From Ensifer sp. MPMI2T (GTDB lineage: Bacteria > Pseudomonadota > Alphaproteobacteria > Rhizobiales > Rhizobiaceae), in assembly GCF_004827385.1 (NCBI RefSeq), contig NZ_SRXN01000013.1, positions 115,649 through 179,648 of the forward strand: a DNA stretch of 64,000 bases, written 5' to 3'. A program made the translations under genes and the position numbers. The notes under the pieces are model-generated. The model made no database searches. It was not told where the DNA came from and was given only the letters and a program-made list of their open reading frames with translations. Position 1 is the stretch's first letter. Every line of letters begins with the position of its first letter. Shown here in pieces: positions 25,129 to 34,748 of this stretch.

Positions 25129-26676
25129 TCAGTACCAGGCGTCGGGCATACTGTTTTTTCGTCTGGCGACATAGTCCACCAGAGCCTCGTCTATTGCTAC
25201 ATCCAGAGGCGGCGCTTCATATTCGTCAAGCGTCTTTTTCCAGCTCCGGTTGGCGCGTAGCGCCATGTCCGTCTCGCCCTGCTCGACCCACTTCTCGAAC
25301 GGTTCGTTGTCGGAAAGCGCGCTATCCCAAAAAGCGGTCTGATAGTTGCGCATCGTGTGGTCGCAACCGAGAAAATGGCTGCCCGGTCCGACCTCCAGGA
25401 AGGCGTCCATGGCGAGCGCATTGTCATCGACAACGACGCCCGCGAGGTAGGAATGGAGCGCCCCGCAGAAATCGGTATCCATCACGAACTTCTCGTAGGA
25501 CATGGCAAGCAAGCCATCCACGAAACCGGCCGAATGCAGGATGAAATTGGCTCCGCAGTGGACCGCGGACAGCATCGACATGACGCCCTCCTGCATCGCC
25601 TGGGCATCCGGCCGCTTCGAATTGGAAAAGTTGCCGGCACAGCGCAGCGGCAAGCCCAGCCGGCGGGCGAGCTGACCGACGACCATGCTGCCGATCGCCG
25701 GCTCCGGCGTGCCGAAAGTGGGCGAGCCGGAGCGAAGCGACATCGACGAAAGGAAGTTGCCGAAGATCACCGGAGCGCCCTTTCGTTCGAGTTGCGTCAG
25801 CGCACAGCCGGCGAGCGTTTCGGCATAGGATTGCGCGATGGCGCCCGCATTGGTGACGGGCCCCATGGCCCCGCCCAGGATGAACGGCACGATGACCGCC
25901 GCCTGATTGGCGCGCGCATAGGCGCGCAAGGATTTCGTCATCGTCCCGTCCCAGACGAGCGGCGAATTGACGTTGACGTTGCCGAGGATGACGCAGTTCT
26001 CGTCTACGAAATCGTCGCCGAAGACAATGCGCGCTAGTTCGATCGAATCCTCGGCGCGCTCCTCGGCCGTGATCGAGCCCATGAAGGCGCGGTCGGAATA
26101 TTTGATGTGGCTGTAGACCATATCGAGGTGGCGCTTGTTGACGGGCACGTCGACCGGCTCGCAGATCGTTCCGCCGGAATGGTGCAGCCACGGACTCGAC
26201 TGAGCGAGCTTCACCAGATTGCGGAAGTCCTCGATCGTGCCGTAGCGCCTGCCCTTGTCAAGATCCATGACGAAGGGAGAACCATAGGCCGGGGAAAAGA
26301 CGACGTTGCGGCCGCCGATCTCGACGCTGCGGGCGGGATTGCGGGCATGCTGAGTGAACTGCGACGGTGCGGAACGGACGATTTCCTTCAGCATCCCGGG
26401 TTCGAAAGTGACGCGAACTCCGTCGATCTTGGCGCCGGCGCGCTTCCAATGGTCGAGCACCGCCGCATCGTCGCGGAACTCGATGCCGACCTCGGCAAGG
26501 ATGCGGTCCGCGGTCCGCTCGATACGCTGCAGGCTTTCCTCGCCTAAAATGTCGTAGGTCGGTATGTTGCGGACGATATAGGGAACGCCGAGATTGCCGC
26601 CCCCTTCCCGTCGCTGTGCTCTCGCTCCGCGTGTTCTGCGCGGCGCCCCAACCGTTGCTGCCGACGTCGATTCCAT
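25129..26676 (-). CDS. MttB-family (non-pyrrolysine) methylamine methyltransferase homologue
   Basis: 515 residues, the full length of the MttB family. There is no in-frame amber codon, so it belongs to the non-pyrrolysine branch, whose known members act on glycine betaine, proline betaine or carnitine and pass the methyl group to a corrinoid protein. Family segments visible include FSPAYGSPFVMD, CVILGNVNVNSPLVWD and DFCGALHSYLAG. No corrinoid protein gene is in the window. It is divergent from a LysR regulator and upstream of the flavin demethylase. The exact substrate cannot be read from the sequence. Confidence 0.82.
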   Translation of the reverse strand: MESTSAATVGAPRRTRGARAQRREGGGNLGVPYIVRNIPTYDILGEESLQRIERTADRILAEVGIEFRDDAAVLDHWKRAGAKIDGVRVTFEPGMLKEIVRSAPSQFTQHARNPARSVEIGGRNVVFSPAYGSPFVMDLDKGRRYGTIEDFRNLVKLAQSSPWLHHSGGTICEPVDVPVNKRHLDMVYSHIKYSDRAFMGSITAEERAEDSIELARIVFGDDFVDENCVILGNVNVNSPLVWDGTMTKSLRAYARANQAAVIVPFILGGAMGPVTNAGAIAQSYAETLAGCALTQLERKGAPVIFGNFLSSMSLRSGSPTFGTPEPAIGSMVVGQLARRLGLPLRCAGNFSNSKRPDAQAMQEGVMSMLSAVHCGANFILHSAGFVDGLLAMSYEKFVMDTDFCGALHSYLAGVVVDDNALAMDAFLEVGPGSHFLGCDHTMRNYQTAFWDSALSDNEPFEKWVEQGETDMALRANRSWKKTLDEYEAPPLDVAIDEALVDYVARRKNSMPDAWY

Positions 26677-26752
26677 TGCAACCTCCCATCATTTTTGATG
26701 ATGCTAGTGACGATAAAGAACATTGTAACGGTAGAAAAATTCGACGCATGCT

Positions 26753-26767
26753 ATAAGCTGTGCTTAT
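26753..26767. promoter_or_regulatory. T-N11-A palindrome at the lysR start
   Basis: ATAAGC-TGT-GCTTAT includes a T-N11-A core as in LysR-type sites. It overlaps the lysR start codon at 26766 and sits in the 89-bp divergent gap, so autorepression is plausible. Confidence 0.35.
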
Positions 26768-27737
26768 GGAAAATCTGCGCCGCCTCCTTCCTTCTGCCGC
26801 CAGCCTCATCGTTTTCGAGGCAGCCGGCCGCCATCAGAATTTCACCCGTGCCGCCAACGAGCTCGGGATGACGCAAGCAGCCGTATCCTACGCCATCCGA
26901 GGCCTCGAGGACCAACTTGGCGTGCCGCTGTTTCACCGTGTGCACCGCGCAGTCGAATTGACGGAGGCCGGCGAGAAATTCCATGCGGACGTCTCGGTCG
27001 GTCTGTCGCGGATCCAGAAATCAGCCGAAGATATTCGCTCGAAGGGCCGCGAGACGAACGTCACCCTCGCGGCTTCGACCGCTTTCGCCTCGATGTGGAT
27101 GCTTCCGCGGCTGAACCGGCTGCGCGAGGACTTGCCGGAAATCGATCTTCGCATCCAGACCAGCGTGCGCGATCTCGATCTCGACGAAGAGCCGATCCCC
27201 CTCGGCATCCGTGGCGGTGATCCCAGTCACTGGCCACGCTATCATGCCGCACTTCTGGCCGAGGAGGTGGTCAATGCCGTCGCGACGCCTGCCTATATCG
27301 ACGCGCACGGCCTGCCGGAGACGCCGGCCGAGCTGTTACGACACAATCTCATCCATCTCGAGGAACCCGTTCGGCGGGCCTGCGACTGGACGGAGTGGTT
27401 CGCGAGTGCGGGCCTTTCCTATCCGGCCCAGGGACGGCGGCTTGCGATCAACGACTACGTGCTCGTCATCCAGGCGGTGCTTGCCGGCGAAGGGATCGCA
27501 CTTGGCTGGGAGCATCTGATCGAGCGGCAGGTCCGCTCCGGTGCGCTTGTTCCGGTGGGCGGGCACGTCTTGAAGACCGGGCACGCGTTCTACGTCGTCT
27601 GGCCGCGATCGCGCGAGCTCAACAGCCAACCTCGGCGCATCAGGGATTGGCTTTTGGACGAGGGATCGCGTGATCGTTCCGACGCCGCCGGAACGGATGA
27701 AGGCAACCGTCAGCGGGATACCGCGACGTCGCGATAG
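26766..27737 (+). CDS. LysR-family transcriptional regulator (GcvA-like)
   Basis: 323 residues from ATG 26766. The N-terminal winged helix is GcvA-like: LPSAASLIVFEAAGRHQNFTRAANELGMTQAAVSYAIRGLEDQLG. The C-terminal periplasmic-binding-type domain contains LPRLNRLREDLPEIDLRI and the GEGIALGWEHLI loop. It is divergent from the MttB/flavin demethylase operon and most likely controls it. Its last 28 bp overlap the end of the convergent EAL gene. Confidence 0.88.
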   Translation: MENLRRLLPSAASLIVFEAAGRHQNFTRAANELGMTQAAVSYAIRGLEDQLGVPLFHRVHRAVELTEAGEKFHADVSVGLSRIQKSAEDIRSKGRETNVTLAASTAFASMWMLPRLNRLREDLPEIDLRIQTSVRDLDLDEEPIPLGIRGGDPSHWPRYHAALLAEEVVNAVATPAYIDAHGLPETPAELLRHNLIHLEEPVRRACDWTEWFASAGLSYPAQGRRLAINDYVLVIQAVLAGEGIALGWEHLIERQVRSGALVPVGGHVLKTGHAFYVVWPRSRELNSQPRRIRDWLLDEGSRDRSDAAGTDEGNRQRDTATSR

Positions 27738-29107
27738 CGATCCGAAAGATAACGCATCGTGGCAACCGCGTCCGCCGGCTTGCCGTAGAAATAGCCCTGC
27801 CCCATGCCGCAGCCGAGCGCCTTCAACTTCAACGCCTCGGCGAAATCCTCGATGCCTTCGGCTACGACCTCGAGCTCCAAACCCTCGCACATCGAAACGA
27901 TTGCCTTGATGATGTGCTCCGACGCCCGGTCGGCGGAGATGCGGGAAACAAAGGCGCGATCGATCTTCACCTTGTCGAAGGAGAAATCGCGCAGACGGCC
28001 AAGGCTCGATTGCCCGGTGCCGAAATCGTCGAGCGACACGCGCACGCCAGCCGCCCGCAGTTCGGTGACGATCCTCTGCGCCACATCCGCATCCGCCATG
28101 ACCGCTGTCTCGGTAATCTCGAGTTCCAGGCGGCGGGGGTCGAGTCCGACCTGGTTGATGATCGACAGCAGGCGCGAGCTGGTCGCAGGGTCCATCAATT
28201 GTGCGGAAGACAGGTTGAAGGAAAGAAAGAGCTCCTTCGGCCAGGAGAGAGCAGCGTGTGCCGCCTTGCGCAACAACGTTTCCGCCAGCGACTCGATGAA
28301 ACCGCGCTCTTCGGCAAGCGGCACGAAGATCGAGGGCGAGACGTAGCCGAGATCCGCGTCGCACCATCTTGCCAATGCTTCGAATCCGACAACCGTGTCG
28401 CTGCGAAGATCGACGATCGGCTGGAAATGCACATCGACCTGGTCGGCGATGATCGCGTTGCGCAACGCCTGTTCGATCTGCGTGGCGCGCTTCATTTCCT
28501 GGGCGATTTCCTGCGAATAGACGGTAATCTGGCCACGCCCGCGCCGCTTCGACCGATAAAGCGCGGTGTCGGCGCTCTTCAACAGGTCTTCAAAGCTGTC
28601 GCCCGCGAAAGGGTAAACCGCGAAGCCGAAGGAGGCAGAGAGCCGCACGTTGCGGTCGCCAAGATCGAAGGGAGCCGACAACACTTCCTTCAGCACCCGA
28701 CCTAATTTTTCCGCGCCCTTGCGCTCGAAAATCAGCGGTAGCACGAAGGCGAACTCGTCGTCCGTGGTGCGCGTCACGGTCGCACCTTCCGGAACGCAGG
28801 CTTTTAGACGGTGCGCGACCTGACGGAGGATCTGATCCCCGGCCTCCGGCCCGAACAAGTCGTTGATCGGCTTGAATCCATCGAGATTGGCAAGGCCGAT
28901 GGTGAACGGCGCCGGGTCGCTCGCGCGTTCTGCGGCGAGTTCACAGACCGTTCGGCGCAAATGCCGGCCGTTGCCGAGGCCGGTCAGTTCATCAAGAAGC
29001 GTCATCGCGTGCGGCAGGTCAATGACTTCATGACCTGCGACCTGCCTCCACATCATGGCCGCAAGCTCCCGCCGTCGGCCAGCGCAAGCATTGCGAAACA
29101 GCCGCAC
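27710..29107 (-). CDS. Cyclic-di-GMP phosphodiesterase with degenerate GGDEF and intact EAL domain
   Basis: 465 residues. In the GGDEF-type domain (about 35-200) the signature is TTDDEF (114-119), which should not make cyclic-di-GMP. The EAL domain (about 205-455) keeps the main catalytic residues: EAL (243-245), the Asn in FNLSSAQL, LEITE, DDFGTG, VKIDR and AEGIE. It should therefore be a phosphodiesterase, with the decayed domain as a possible GTP sensor. No membrane or sensory domain is seen. The start is uncertain: the GTG at 29107 lacks a clear ribosome-binding site and the frame is open farther upstream. Confidence 0.85.
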   Translation of the reverse strand: MRLFRNACAGRRRELAAMMWRQVAGHEVIDLPHAMTLLDELTGLGNGRHLRRTVCELAAERASDPAPFTIGLANLDGFKPINDLFGPEAGDQILRQVAHRLKACVPEGATVTRTTDDEFAFVLPLIFERKGAEKLGRVLKEVLSAPFDLGDRNVRLSASFGFAVYPFAGDSFEDLLKSADTALYRSKRRGRGQITVYSQEIAQEMKRATQIEQALRNAIIADQVDVHFQPIVDLRSDTVVGFEALARWCDADLGYVSPSIFVPLAEERGFIESLAETLLRKAAHAALSWPKELFLSFNLSSAQLMDPATSSRLLSIINQVGLDPRRLELEITETAVMADADVAQRIVTELRAAGVRVSLDDFGTGQSSLGRLRDFSFDKVKIDRAFVSRISADRASEHIIKAIVSMCEGLELEVVAEGIEDFAEALKLKALGCGMGQGYFYGKPADAVATMRYLSDRYRDVAVSR

Positions 29108-29319
29108 CGCCTCGGCTCTCGCCGGTGGAGACGGTTCTCTCGCATCGAGGGAGGTAGCGGCTGGGCGACTGGATGAAGCGCATACATGGCTGCGAGACTC
29201 TACACTTTCTGGCAGTTCAACGCAGACGATGACAATCGGGAGTTAACAATCCCATAGCGGCTCGCTATCAAATCTACCTCCGGCCTCCCCAATTCTAGTG
29301 AATTGACAAAATTCAAGCT

Positions 29320-31044
29320 TTAACCGGCGGCACGCATGTTCTCCGCCGGCATGTATTTTCTGAGCACTGCCTCGATCATATCCGGGCTGACCGGCTTCAT
29401 GATGTGGTCATCCATCCCAGACGCTTCGCATTGCCTGAAGTCGATGTCGAGCGCCTGAGCTGTCACGGCGATGATCGGTGTCCGCCGCCCCGTCCCCTTT
29501 TCGAAGTCGCGGATGGCGACCGCGGCGTCGAAGCCGTTCATGATCGGCATCGATATGTCCATAAGGACCAAGGCCGGCTGAAGTTCGTGCCAGAGCTCCA
29601 CTGCCTCCCTGCCATTCGCGGCGATCCTGTGCGAAACTCCGAGCCCCTCCAATATCTGGGCGAAGACGAACTGATTGATCTGATTGTCCTCGGCGACCAG
29701 CACCTCGATATCCGGCGCATGCGTCCCGGGCGCAACGTCGCCTTCGAAGGAGATACCCCAGTCCGCTTGCGAAAGCGACGACCGCGGTTGTGGACGCTCG
29801 GCGCACACGCGAAAAATCTCCACAAGCAGGTTGCCGGCATCGATATCGGCGGAGATCTTGAGGGTGGGGCTCGCGTGCCAGCTGGCAAGGACTCGCTCGA
29901 TGTCCGGGAATGCGCCGTCGAGCACCAGGATATCGAGCTTCACCGCCGAGCTTTCGGCAGCGGATGCGAAAGCCTCGAGCTCGTTGATGTTGCGCACCGC
30001 ACAGGCGTCGAGACCGGAACCGCGCAGACGCGCCACAAGCCGCTCCTCGGCGTCGCGATCGCCTGTCCCAAGCAGCACACGTAGTCCGCGCGCTGGCAGG
30101 GTCTCGATCATCGATCCCGCCTCGACCAGTTGCTGAACATTCAACGCACGGAAGGGATCGTAGAAATTCTGGGCCGGCGTAAAGATGCTGTAGTCGAGGA
30201 TCTGAAGGCCGCTGCTGCCCGTGCTATCGCCCGTGCCGTGATACCAGGCCGCGATATCGGTGACGTCGTTCATGGAGGTCACCACGAAGTGACGGCCAGG
30301 CATGCCGATGCGATATTTGCGGGTGACCACCCAGAGATCACTGCCGTCGGCGCGAACGATGTGTTCCGCCTCCGAATGTGGCTTGCCGGTTTCGAGCACC
30401 GATCGATCCGACTGTTCGAACCGCTCCGCCAGTTCGGCGTCGACAAGGTCCCATGCGGAGCGGCCGAGAATCGCCTCCTGAGAGAGCTCATGGATCGTGC
30501 AGAACGCCTTGTTGACGGCGATGTAGTTGAGGTTTCGATCTTTGACGCAGATCGGGTTGGGCTGCGCGTCGAGGATTTCTTCCGTCAGCTCCACGCGTTC
30601 GAGGTCGGTCTGAAGCTGTTCATCGCGCTTTTTCTGTTCGGAAACATCGGTGACCGACAATATGCCGATGCCGCTCGACAGCCGGCGCTTGCGCAATGAG
30701 ACCCAGCGTGTGCGGCCGGCCCGCTCGACGCTCTCGTAGCGCTCGCGCCAATGAAGCGCCATGTGTTCGGCGATCCAGTCTTCCCTGTTCGCTCGGCGGC
30801 GGCTGTTCTCCGGCAATGTCCCGGGACGCACACCGGTGTCGTAGACGGCGCCCAGGAAGTCGCGGAGGCGAGTGCCGGGCGTCAACAGGCGAGCTGGAAC
30901 CGGAAAGAACTGCAGGATCGAGGGGCTGGCGAACAGGATCGTATCGTCTCGACCGCAGACGAGCAGAGCGAGCCCAAGCGCGTCGCAGCTCGACTCGAGA
31001 ATGATCCTGTTGATGTCTGCGCCGCCCGACGCCACATCGCTCAT
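29320..31044 (-). CDS. PAS-PAS-receiver hybrid regulator lacking a kinase domain
   Basis: 574 residues from ATG 31044 (GAGGACAG upstream). There are two PAS domains (about 15-140 and 155-270, the second with DAQPNPICVKDRNLNYIAVN), a weak receiver-like segment (about 320-415, with ILVLDGAFPD), and a good receiver domain (about 447-570) with AEDN, phospho-acceptor Asp in LMDISMP (about 496), VTA and the Lys in IMKPVSP. No H-box or ATP-binding N/G boxes exist between them. Such proteins could be phosphorylated by a separate kinase. The gene is upstream of, and co-directional with, the EAL gene (about 210 bp apart). Confidence 0.82.
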   Translation of the reverse strand: MSDVASGGADINRIILESSCDALGLALLVCGRDDTILFASPSILQFFPVPARLLTPGTRLRDFLGAVYDTGVRPGTLPENSRRRANREDWIAEHMALHWRERYESVERAGRTRWVSLRKRRLSSGIGILSVTDVSEQKKRDEQLQTDLERVELTEEILDAQPNPICVKDRNLNYIAVNKAFCTIHELSQEAILGRSAWDLVDAELAERFEQSDRSVLETGKPHSEAEHIVRADGSDLWVVTRKYRIGMPGRHFVVTSMNDVTDIAAWYHGTGDSTGSSGLQILDYSIFTPAQNFYDPFRALNVQQLVEAGSMIETLPARGLRVLLGTGDRDAEERLVARLRGSGLDACAVRNINELEAFASAAESSAVKLDILVLDGAFPDIERVLASWHASPTLKISADIDAGNLLVEIFRVCAERPQPRSSLSQADWGISFEGDVAPGTHAPDIEVLVAEDNQINQFVFAQILEGLGVSHRIAANGREAVELWHELQPALVLMDISMPIMNGFDAAVAIRDFEKGTGRRTPIIAVTAQALDIDFRQCEASGMDDHIMKPVSPDMIEAVLRKYMPAENMRAAG

Positions 31045-31073
31045 CACGCTGTCCTCATTTCGCCGTCTGCAGG

Positions 31074-31150
31074 TCCTTAAACCGGGGTGCAGCAATCTAA
31101 ACTATTCACAGCGGCCCTTGCGGGTCTCAAAAGACCCGCGGCGCCGGCGC
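31074..31150 (-). repeat. Diverged RIME-like repeat (copy g)
   Basis: GTGCAGCAATCTAAACTATTCACAGCGG...GCGGGTCTCAAAAGACCCGC matches the general plan of copies f and h with many differences. It lies directly upstream of the PAS-receiver gene, an unusual 5' position for this family. Confidence 0.45.
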
Positions 31151-31311
31151 GGCGGTTTCATTCCGGGACATGCTGGCCGGCCTCAGAAGGCGTCTCTTCG
31201 GGCGGAATGCGTGACGGCGTCCAGCAACGCCGCAGAGCTCCAAAGACAAAACCCATGCTCATTCAGGTTGTTTTGGAAAATCGCAGCAGAACGTTAAAGG
31301 GGAATTAAATC

Positions 31312-31422
31312 ATGGTCTCATTTTTCCGGAGACCATCGCCCCCACGACCGCTCTTTTCGCGGCGGATCAACCGCGGACACCCCCTTTCCCTCGCGGGGCG
31401 AATCCGGGAAAATGAATCATGA
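31312..31422 (+). CDS. Candidate 36-codon leader ORF coupled to mutL
   Basis: The frame opens with ATG 31312 after a strong AAAGGGGA (8 nt away) and ends in TGA 31420-31422, overlapping the mutL ATG (31419) as ATGA. The peptide is basic and rich in Arg, Pro and Ser: [15 protein letters not shown] for its first 15 residues. The start codon lies in one arm of an 8-bp inverted repeat (ATGGTCTC, 31312-31319; GAGACCAT, 31329-31336) that could mask it. No family is recognisable. The overlap and ribosome-binding site are suggestive; conservation would decide. Confidence 0.4.
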   Translation: MVSFFRRPSPPRPLFSRRINRGHPLSLAGRIRENES

Positions 31423-33218
31423 TCATCAAGCAACTCTCAGAAACGCTCATCAACCAGATTGCCGCCGGCGAGGTCATCGAGCGGCCCGCCAGTGCCGCCA
31501 AGGAATTGATCGAGAATGCGCTCGACGCGGGCGCGACAAGGATCGAGATTGCAACCGCCGGCGGCGGCAAAACGCTGCTCAGGGTGACCGACAACGGCAG
31601 CGGCATGTCGCCTGCCGACCTCGCCCTGGCCGTTCAGCGCCATTGCACTTCCAAAATCAGCGACAGCCTCACCGATATACGCACCCTTGGCTTTCGCGGC
31701 GAGGCCCTGCCCTCGATCGGATCGGTCGCGCGCCTGTCGATCACGACGCGAACGTCCGGCGCCAATGAGGGCGCGGCGATCACAATCGCAGGCGGGAAGA
31801 CCGAAGCCGTGCGTCCGTCACCGGCCAATGTCGGCACCGTCGTCGAGGTGCGCGATCTCTTCTTCGCGACCCCCGCGCGGCTCAAATTCATGAAATCGGA
31901 AAAGGCGGAAGCCGCCGCGATTTCCGAGGTCGTCCGCCGCATGGCGATCGCCTTTCCTAAGGTGCGCTTCGTGCTTTCTGGCTCTGACCGCACGACCCTG
32001 GAGTTCCCGGCCACCGGTGAAGACCGGCTGGCGCGGATGGCACAGGTGCTCGGCAAGGATTTCCGCGACAATGCCATCGAGATTGACGCAGAACGCGAAG
32101 ACGCCTGGCTTACGGGCTTTGCCGGCGTGCCGACATTCAATCGCGGCAACTCGCTTCAACAATATGTCTTCGTCAACGGCCGACCGGTGCAGGACAAGCT
32201 CATCCTGTCTGCCATCCGCGCCGCCTATGCCGAAACCATCCCGCACGGGCGCTACCCGGTCGCCGTCCTGTCGATCGAGCTCGACCCGGCGCTCGTCGAT
32301 GTCAATGTCCATCCGGCGAAGTCGGACGTCCGGTTTCGCGATCCAGGCCTGATCCGGGGACTGCTCATCGGCGCGATCCGCGAGGCGCTCGCGCGCGACG
32401 GGGACCGAGCGGCGACAACCGGCGCAAGCGGAATGATGCGCGCCTTTAGGCCGGAGATGCAGAGGCCATCGCAACCCTGGACGCCTGCGGCTTCGCCCTA
32501 TCGGCCGATGCATTTCGACCAGACTGCCAGCGGTTTCGCAGAGACGACGCAGCGTGCCTTTGCGGAACTCTCACAGCCTTCGGCACGCTCAGCGGTTCCA
32601 ACTGAAGAAACACGCGTGTCTGACGCAACTGCTCCATCGTTTCCGCTTGGTGCTGCGCGTGCCCAACTCCACGAGAACTACATCGTCGCGCAGACGGATG
32701 ATGGCCTCGTCATTGTTGACCAGCACGCCGCACACGAACGCCTCGTCTTCGAGACGATGCGGACGGCGCTCCATTCCCGCCCGGTCCCCGCGCAGACCCT
32801 GCTCATCCCGGAGATTGTCGATCTTCCCGAAGACGACTGTGACCGGCTGATGGCGCATGCGGAGGAATTCAACCGTCTCGGCCTCGCAATCGAACGCTTC
32901 GGGCCGGGGGCGATCGCGGTCCGCGAGACGCCGGCGATGCTGGGCGAAATGGATGCCGTCGGGCTGGTGCGGCAACTCGCCGACGAGCTTGCGGAATGGG
33001 ATACCGCGAACGGCCTTGCGGGGCGGCTCGAATATCTCGCCGCGACAATGGCCTGCCACGGCTCGGTCCGCTCTGGCCGCCGGATGCGGACGGAGGAGAT
33101 GAACGCGCTGCTTCGCCAGATGGAAGCGACACCCGGCTCGGGCCAGTGCAATCATGGCCGGCCAACCTATATCGAGCTGAAGCTCTCGGATATCGAACGC
33201 CTCTTCGGTCGCAGCTGA
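31419..33218 (+). CDS. mutL: DNA mismatch repair protein MutL
   Basis: 599 residues. The N-terminal GHKL ATPase shows all boxes: [10 protein letters not shown] (30-39), DNGSGM (58-63) and [10 protein letters not shown] (91-100), then FVNGRPVQ and the [14 protein letters not shown] motif. A poorly conserved linker (330-415) precedes the dimerisation domain, which carries the endonuclease signature [12 protein letters not shown] (434-445; DQHA-x2-E-x4-E). So this is a nicking MutL, as expected where MutH is absent. It overlaps a short leader ORF by ATGA and has GGGAA upstream of its own. Confidence 0.96.
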   Translation: MIIKQLSETLINQIAAGEVIERPASAAKELIENALDAGATRIEIATAGGGKTLLRVTDNGSGMSPADLALAVQRHCTSKISDSLTDIRTLGFRGEALPSIGSVARLSITTRTSGANEGAAITIAGGKTEAVRPSPANVGTVVEVRDLFFATPARLKFMKSEKAEAAAISEVVRRMAIAFPKVRFVLSGSDRTTLEFPATGEDRLARMAQVLGKDFRDNAIEIDAEREDAWLTGFAGVPTFNRGNSLQQYVFVNGRPVQDKLILSAIRAAYAETIPHGRYPVAVLSIELDPALVDVNVHPAKSDVRFRDPGLIRGLLIGAIREALARDGDRAATTGASGMMRAFRPEMQRPSQPWTPAASPYRPMHFDQTASGFAETTQRAFAELSQPSARSAVPTEETRVSDATAPSFPLGAARAQLHENYIVAQTDDGLVIVDQHAAHERLVFETMRTALHSRPVPAQTLLIPEIVDLPEDDCDRLMAHAEEFNRLGLAIERFGPGAIAVRETPAMLGEMDAVGLVRQLADELAEWDTANGLAGRLEYLAATMACHGSVRSGRRMRTEEMNALLRQMEATPGSGQCNHGRPTYIELKLSDIERLFGRS

Positions 33219-33308
33219 CGAGCGATCGACTGTCCGCCAGCACTGGAGTTTTGCCGGGCACTGGGATAGACCAAGAAGGCAATCGAATTCAGAAGGCAGA
33301 CACAGGCA

Positions 33309-33542
33309 ATGATGAACCGCTTTGAAGGAAGTTCCTCGCGCGAGGCGAAGATCCGCTATCTCGATGGCGACTTCCAGATCGTGCTTGCCGGATCACATGT
33401 CGTCTGTGCCATGACGGGCAAAGCGATCCCCGTAGACGAATTGCGCTATTGGAGCGTCGCACGGCAGGAGCCCTATGTCGACGCGGCCGCCTCCCTCGAA
33501 GCGGAAAAGCGCGCCGGTGCGCTTCCCAACCAGCGACGCTGA
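33309..33542 (+). CDS. DUF2093 domain protein
   Basis: 77 residues. The pattern EAKIRYLDGDFQIVLAG... CAMTGKAIPVDELRYWSV... QEPYVDAAAS matches the short alphaproteobacterial DUF2093 family. No function is known; the single Cys in VVCAMTGKAIP is too little for a metal site. It follows mutL by 90 bp on the same strand and converges with lpxK. Confidence 0.82.
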   Translation: MMNRFEGSSSREAKIRYLDGDFQIVLAGSHVVCAMTGKAIPVDELRYWSVARQEPYVDAAASLEAEKRAGALPNQRR

Positions 33543-33561
33543 ATTCGTTAGCTCCCCCCCG

Positions 33562-34608
33562 TCAGAGAGTGATTGCTTTGGCCTCGCGCAGCTTGCGCGC
33601 CCGCGCGGCGGCAAGCGTTCGGTCGATGATTTTGCCGGGCACCGAGGGGTCGTCGAAGCGGACGTCGATTTCGATCACCTTGCTCTTGGCCGCCAGTTCT
33701 CCTGCCCGGCCATGTCCGGGTTCGAGACGGACCATGTCCTTCGACGTGGTTACCAGCGTATAGGCCTGGCTCGCGGCGTGATCGAGCAGGTCGGCAATTT
33801 CATCGTCGGAGAAGTGGTGATGATCGGGAAAGCTCCGCGTCTCCTCGATGACCGCACCCGTCTCGCGCACGGTCCGGAAAAACTTCTCCGGATCGGCGAT
33901 GCCGGCCCAGGCAAGAACCTTGACGCCTTCAAGCTGACCGTCTTCGATCCGGACGGTTTCTGCCGCATAAACGGGCTTACCCGCCCGTGCAGCCCGGCGG
34001 ACCAGAGGGTCGGCCGCTGATCCGCTCCCGATCTTGAGGAGCGCTGTTGCGTGGCGAAGCTGGTCGCCGATTGGGGCGCGAACCGGTCCCGAGGGTACAA
34101 GATGTCCATTGCCGATGCCCCGCCCGGAATCGACCACGAGCAAGGCGAAGTCGAACGTAAGCCGCGCGCTCTGGAAGCCATCGTCCATGATGATGATGTC
34201 GGCGCCTTCGGCAGCGAGCTTGCGCGCGCCCTCGACGCGGCGCCGGCAGACGACGGTCAGCGCTTCGCGGGCGAGCAACAGCGGCTCGTCGCCGACGTCG
34301 CGGGCACGGTGGTGATGCGGATCGACGATCGTTGTGACGTCCAACGAACCGCCGTAGCCGCGGCTCAAGAAGCCCGGCTTCAGCCCCTTCGCCTTGGCGG
34401 CGCGTGCAAGCGCGATGGCGGTTGGCGTCTTTCCAGCTCCACCGACCGTGAAATTGCCGACGCAGATCAGCGGTACCGGCGCCAAGGAGCGGCGGGCTCG
34501 ATCCATGCGCATTCCGGCGATGCGGCCATAAACCCACGAAAACGGCCAAAGCGCATAGGCGCGCCAATCGGCCTTGGTCCACCAGAACGGTGGCGCTTCT
34601 GAAACCAT
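33562..34608 (-). CDS. lpxK: Tetraacyldisaccharide 4'-kinase
   Basis: 348 residues. The membrane-near N-terminus ([20 protein letters not shown]) precedes the Walker A-like [16 protein letters not shown] (about 52-67); the DDGFQ motif ([10 protein letters not shown]) and the [11 protein letters not shown] motif are present. LpxK phosphorylates the lipid A disaccharide at the inner membrane. It is near waaA in a lipid A/Kdo group, separated from a HAD gene by a repeat, and uses ATG 34608. The gene ends 20 bp from DUF2093 in convergent orientation. Confidence 0.94.
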   Translation of the reverse strand: MVSEAPPFWWTKADWRAYALWPFSWVYGRIAGMRMDRARRSLAPVPLICVGNFTVGGAGKTPTAIALARAAKAKGLKPGFLSRGYGGSLDVTTIVDPHHHRARDVGDEPLLLAREALTVVCRRRVEGARKLAAEGADIIIMDDGFQSARLTFDFALLVVDSGRGIGNGHLVPSGPVRAPIGDQLRHATALLKIGSGSAADPLVRRAARAGKPVYAAETVRIEDGQLEGVKVLAWAGIADPEKFFRTVRETGAVIEETRSFPDHHHFSDDEIADLLDHAASQAYTLVTTSKDMVRLEPGHGRAGELAAKSKVIEIDVRFDDPSVPGKIIDRTLAAARARKLREAKAITL

Positions 34609-34748
34609 TCTGCCTAATCTGCCTCCACGACCTGCCCTGCCCCAAACTGGCCAGGAACGCCACCACTACGGCGCAACCGCGCTGGACTGAACGACGCGAG
34701 GGACAAAAAACGTCAGAACGGAAAAAAAGGCAAGCCGGTCGGTGCCTA

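Noticed and set aside
25129..26676. Pyrrolysine-containing trimethylamine methyltransferase
   Set aside because: No in-frame TAG occurs inside the gene; it is the non-pyrrolysine form.
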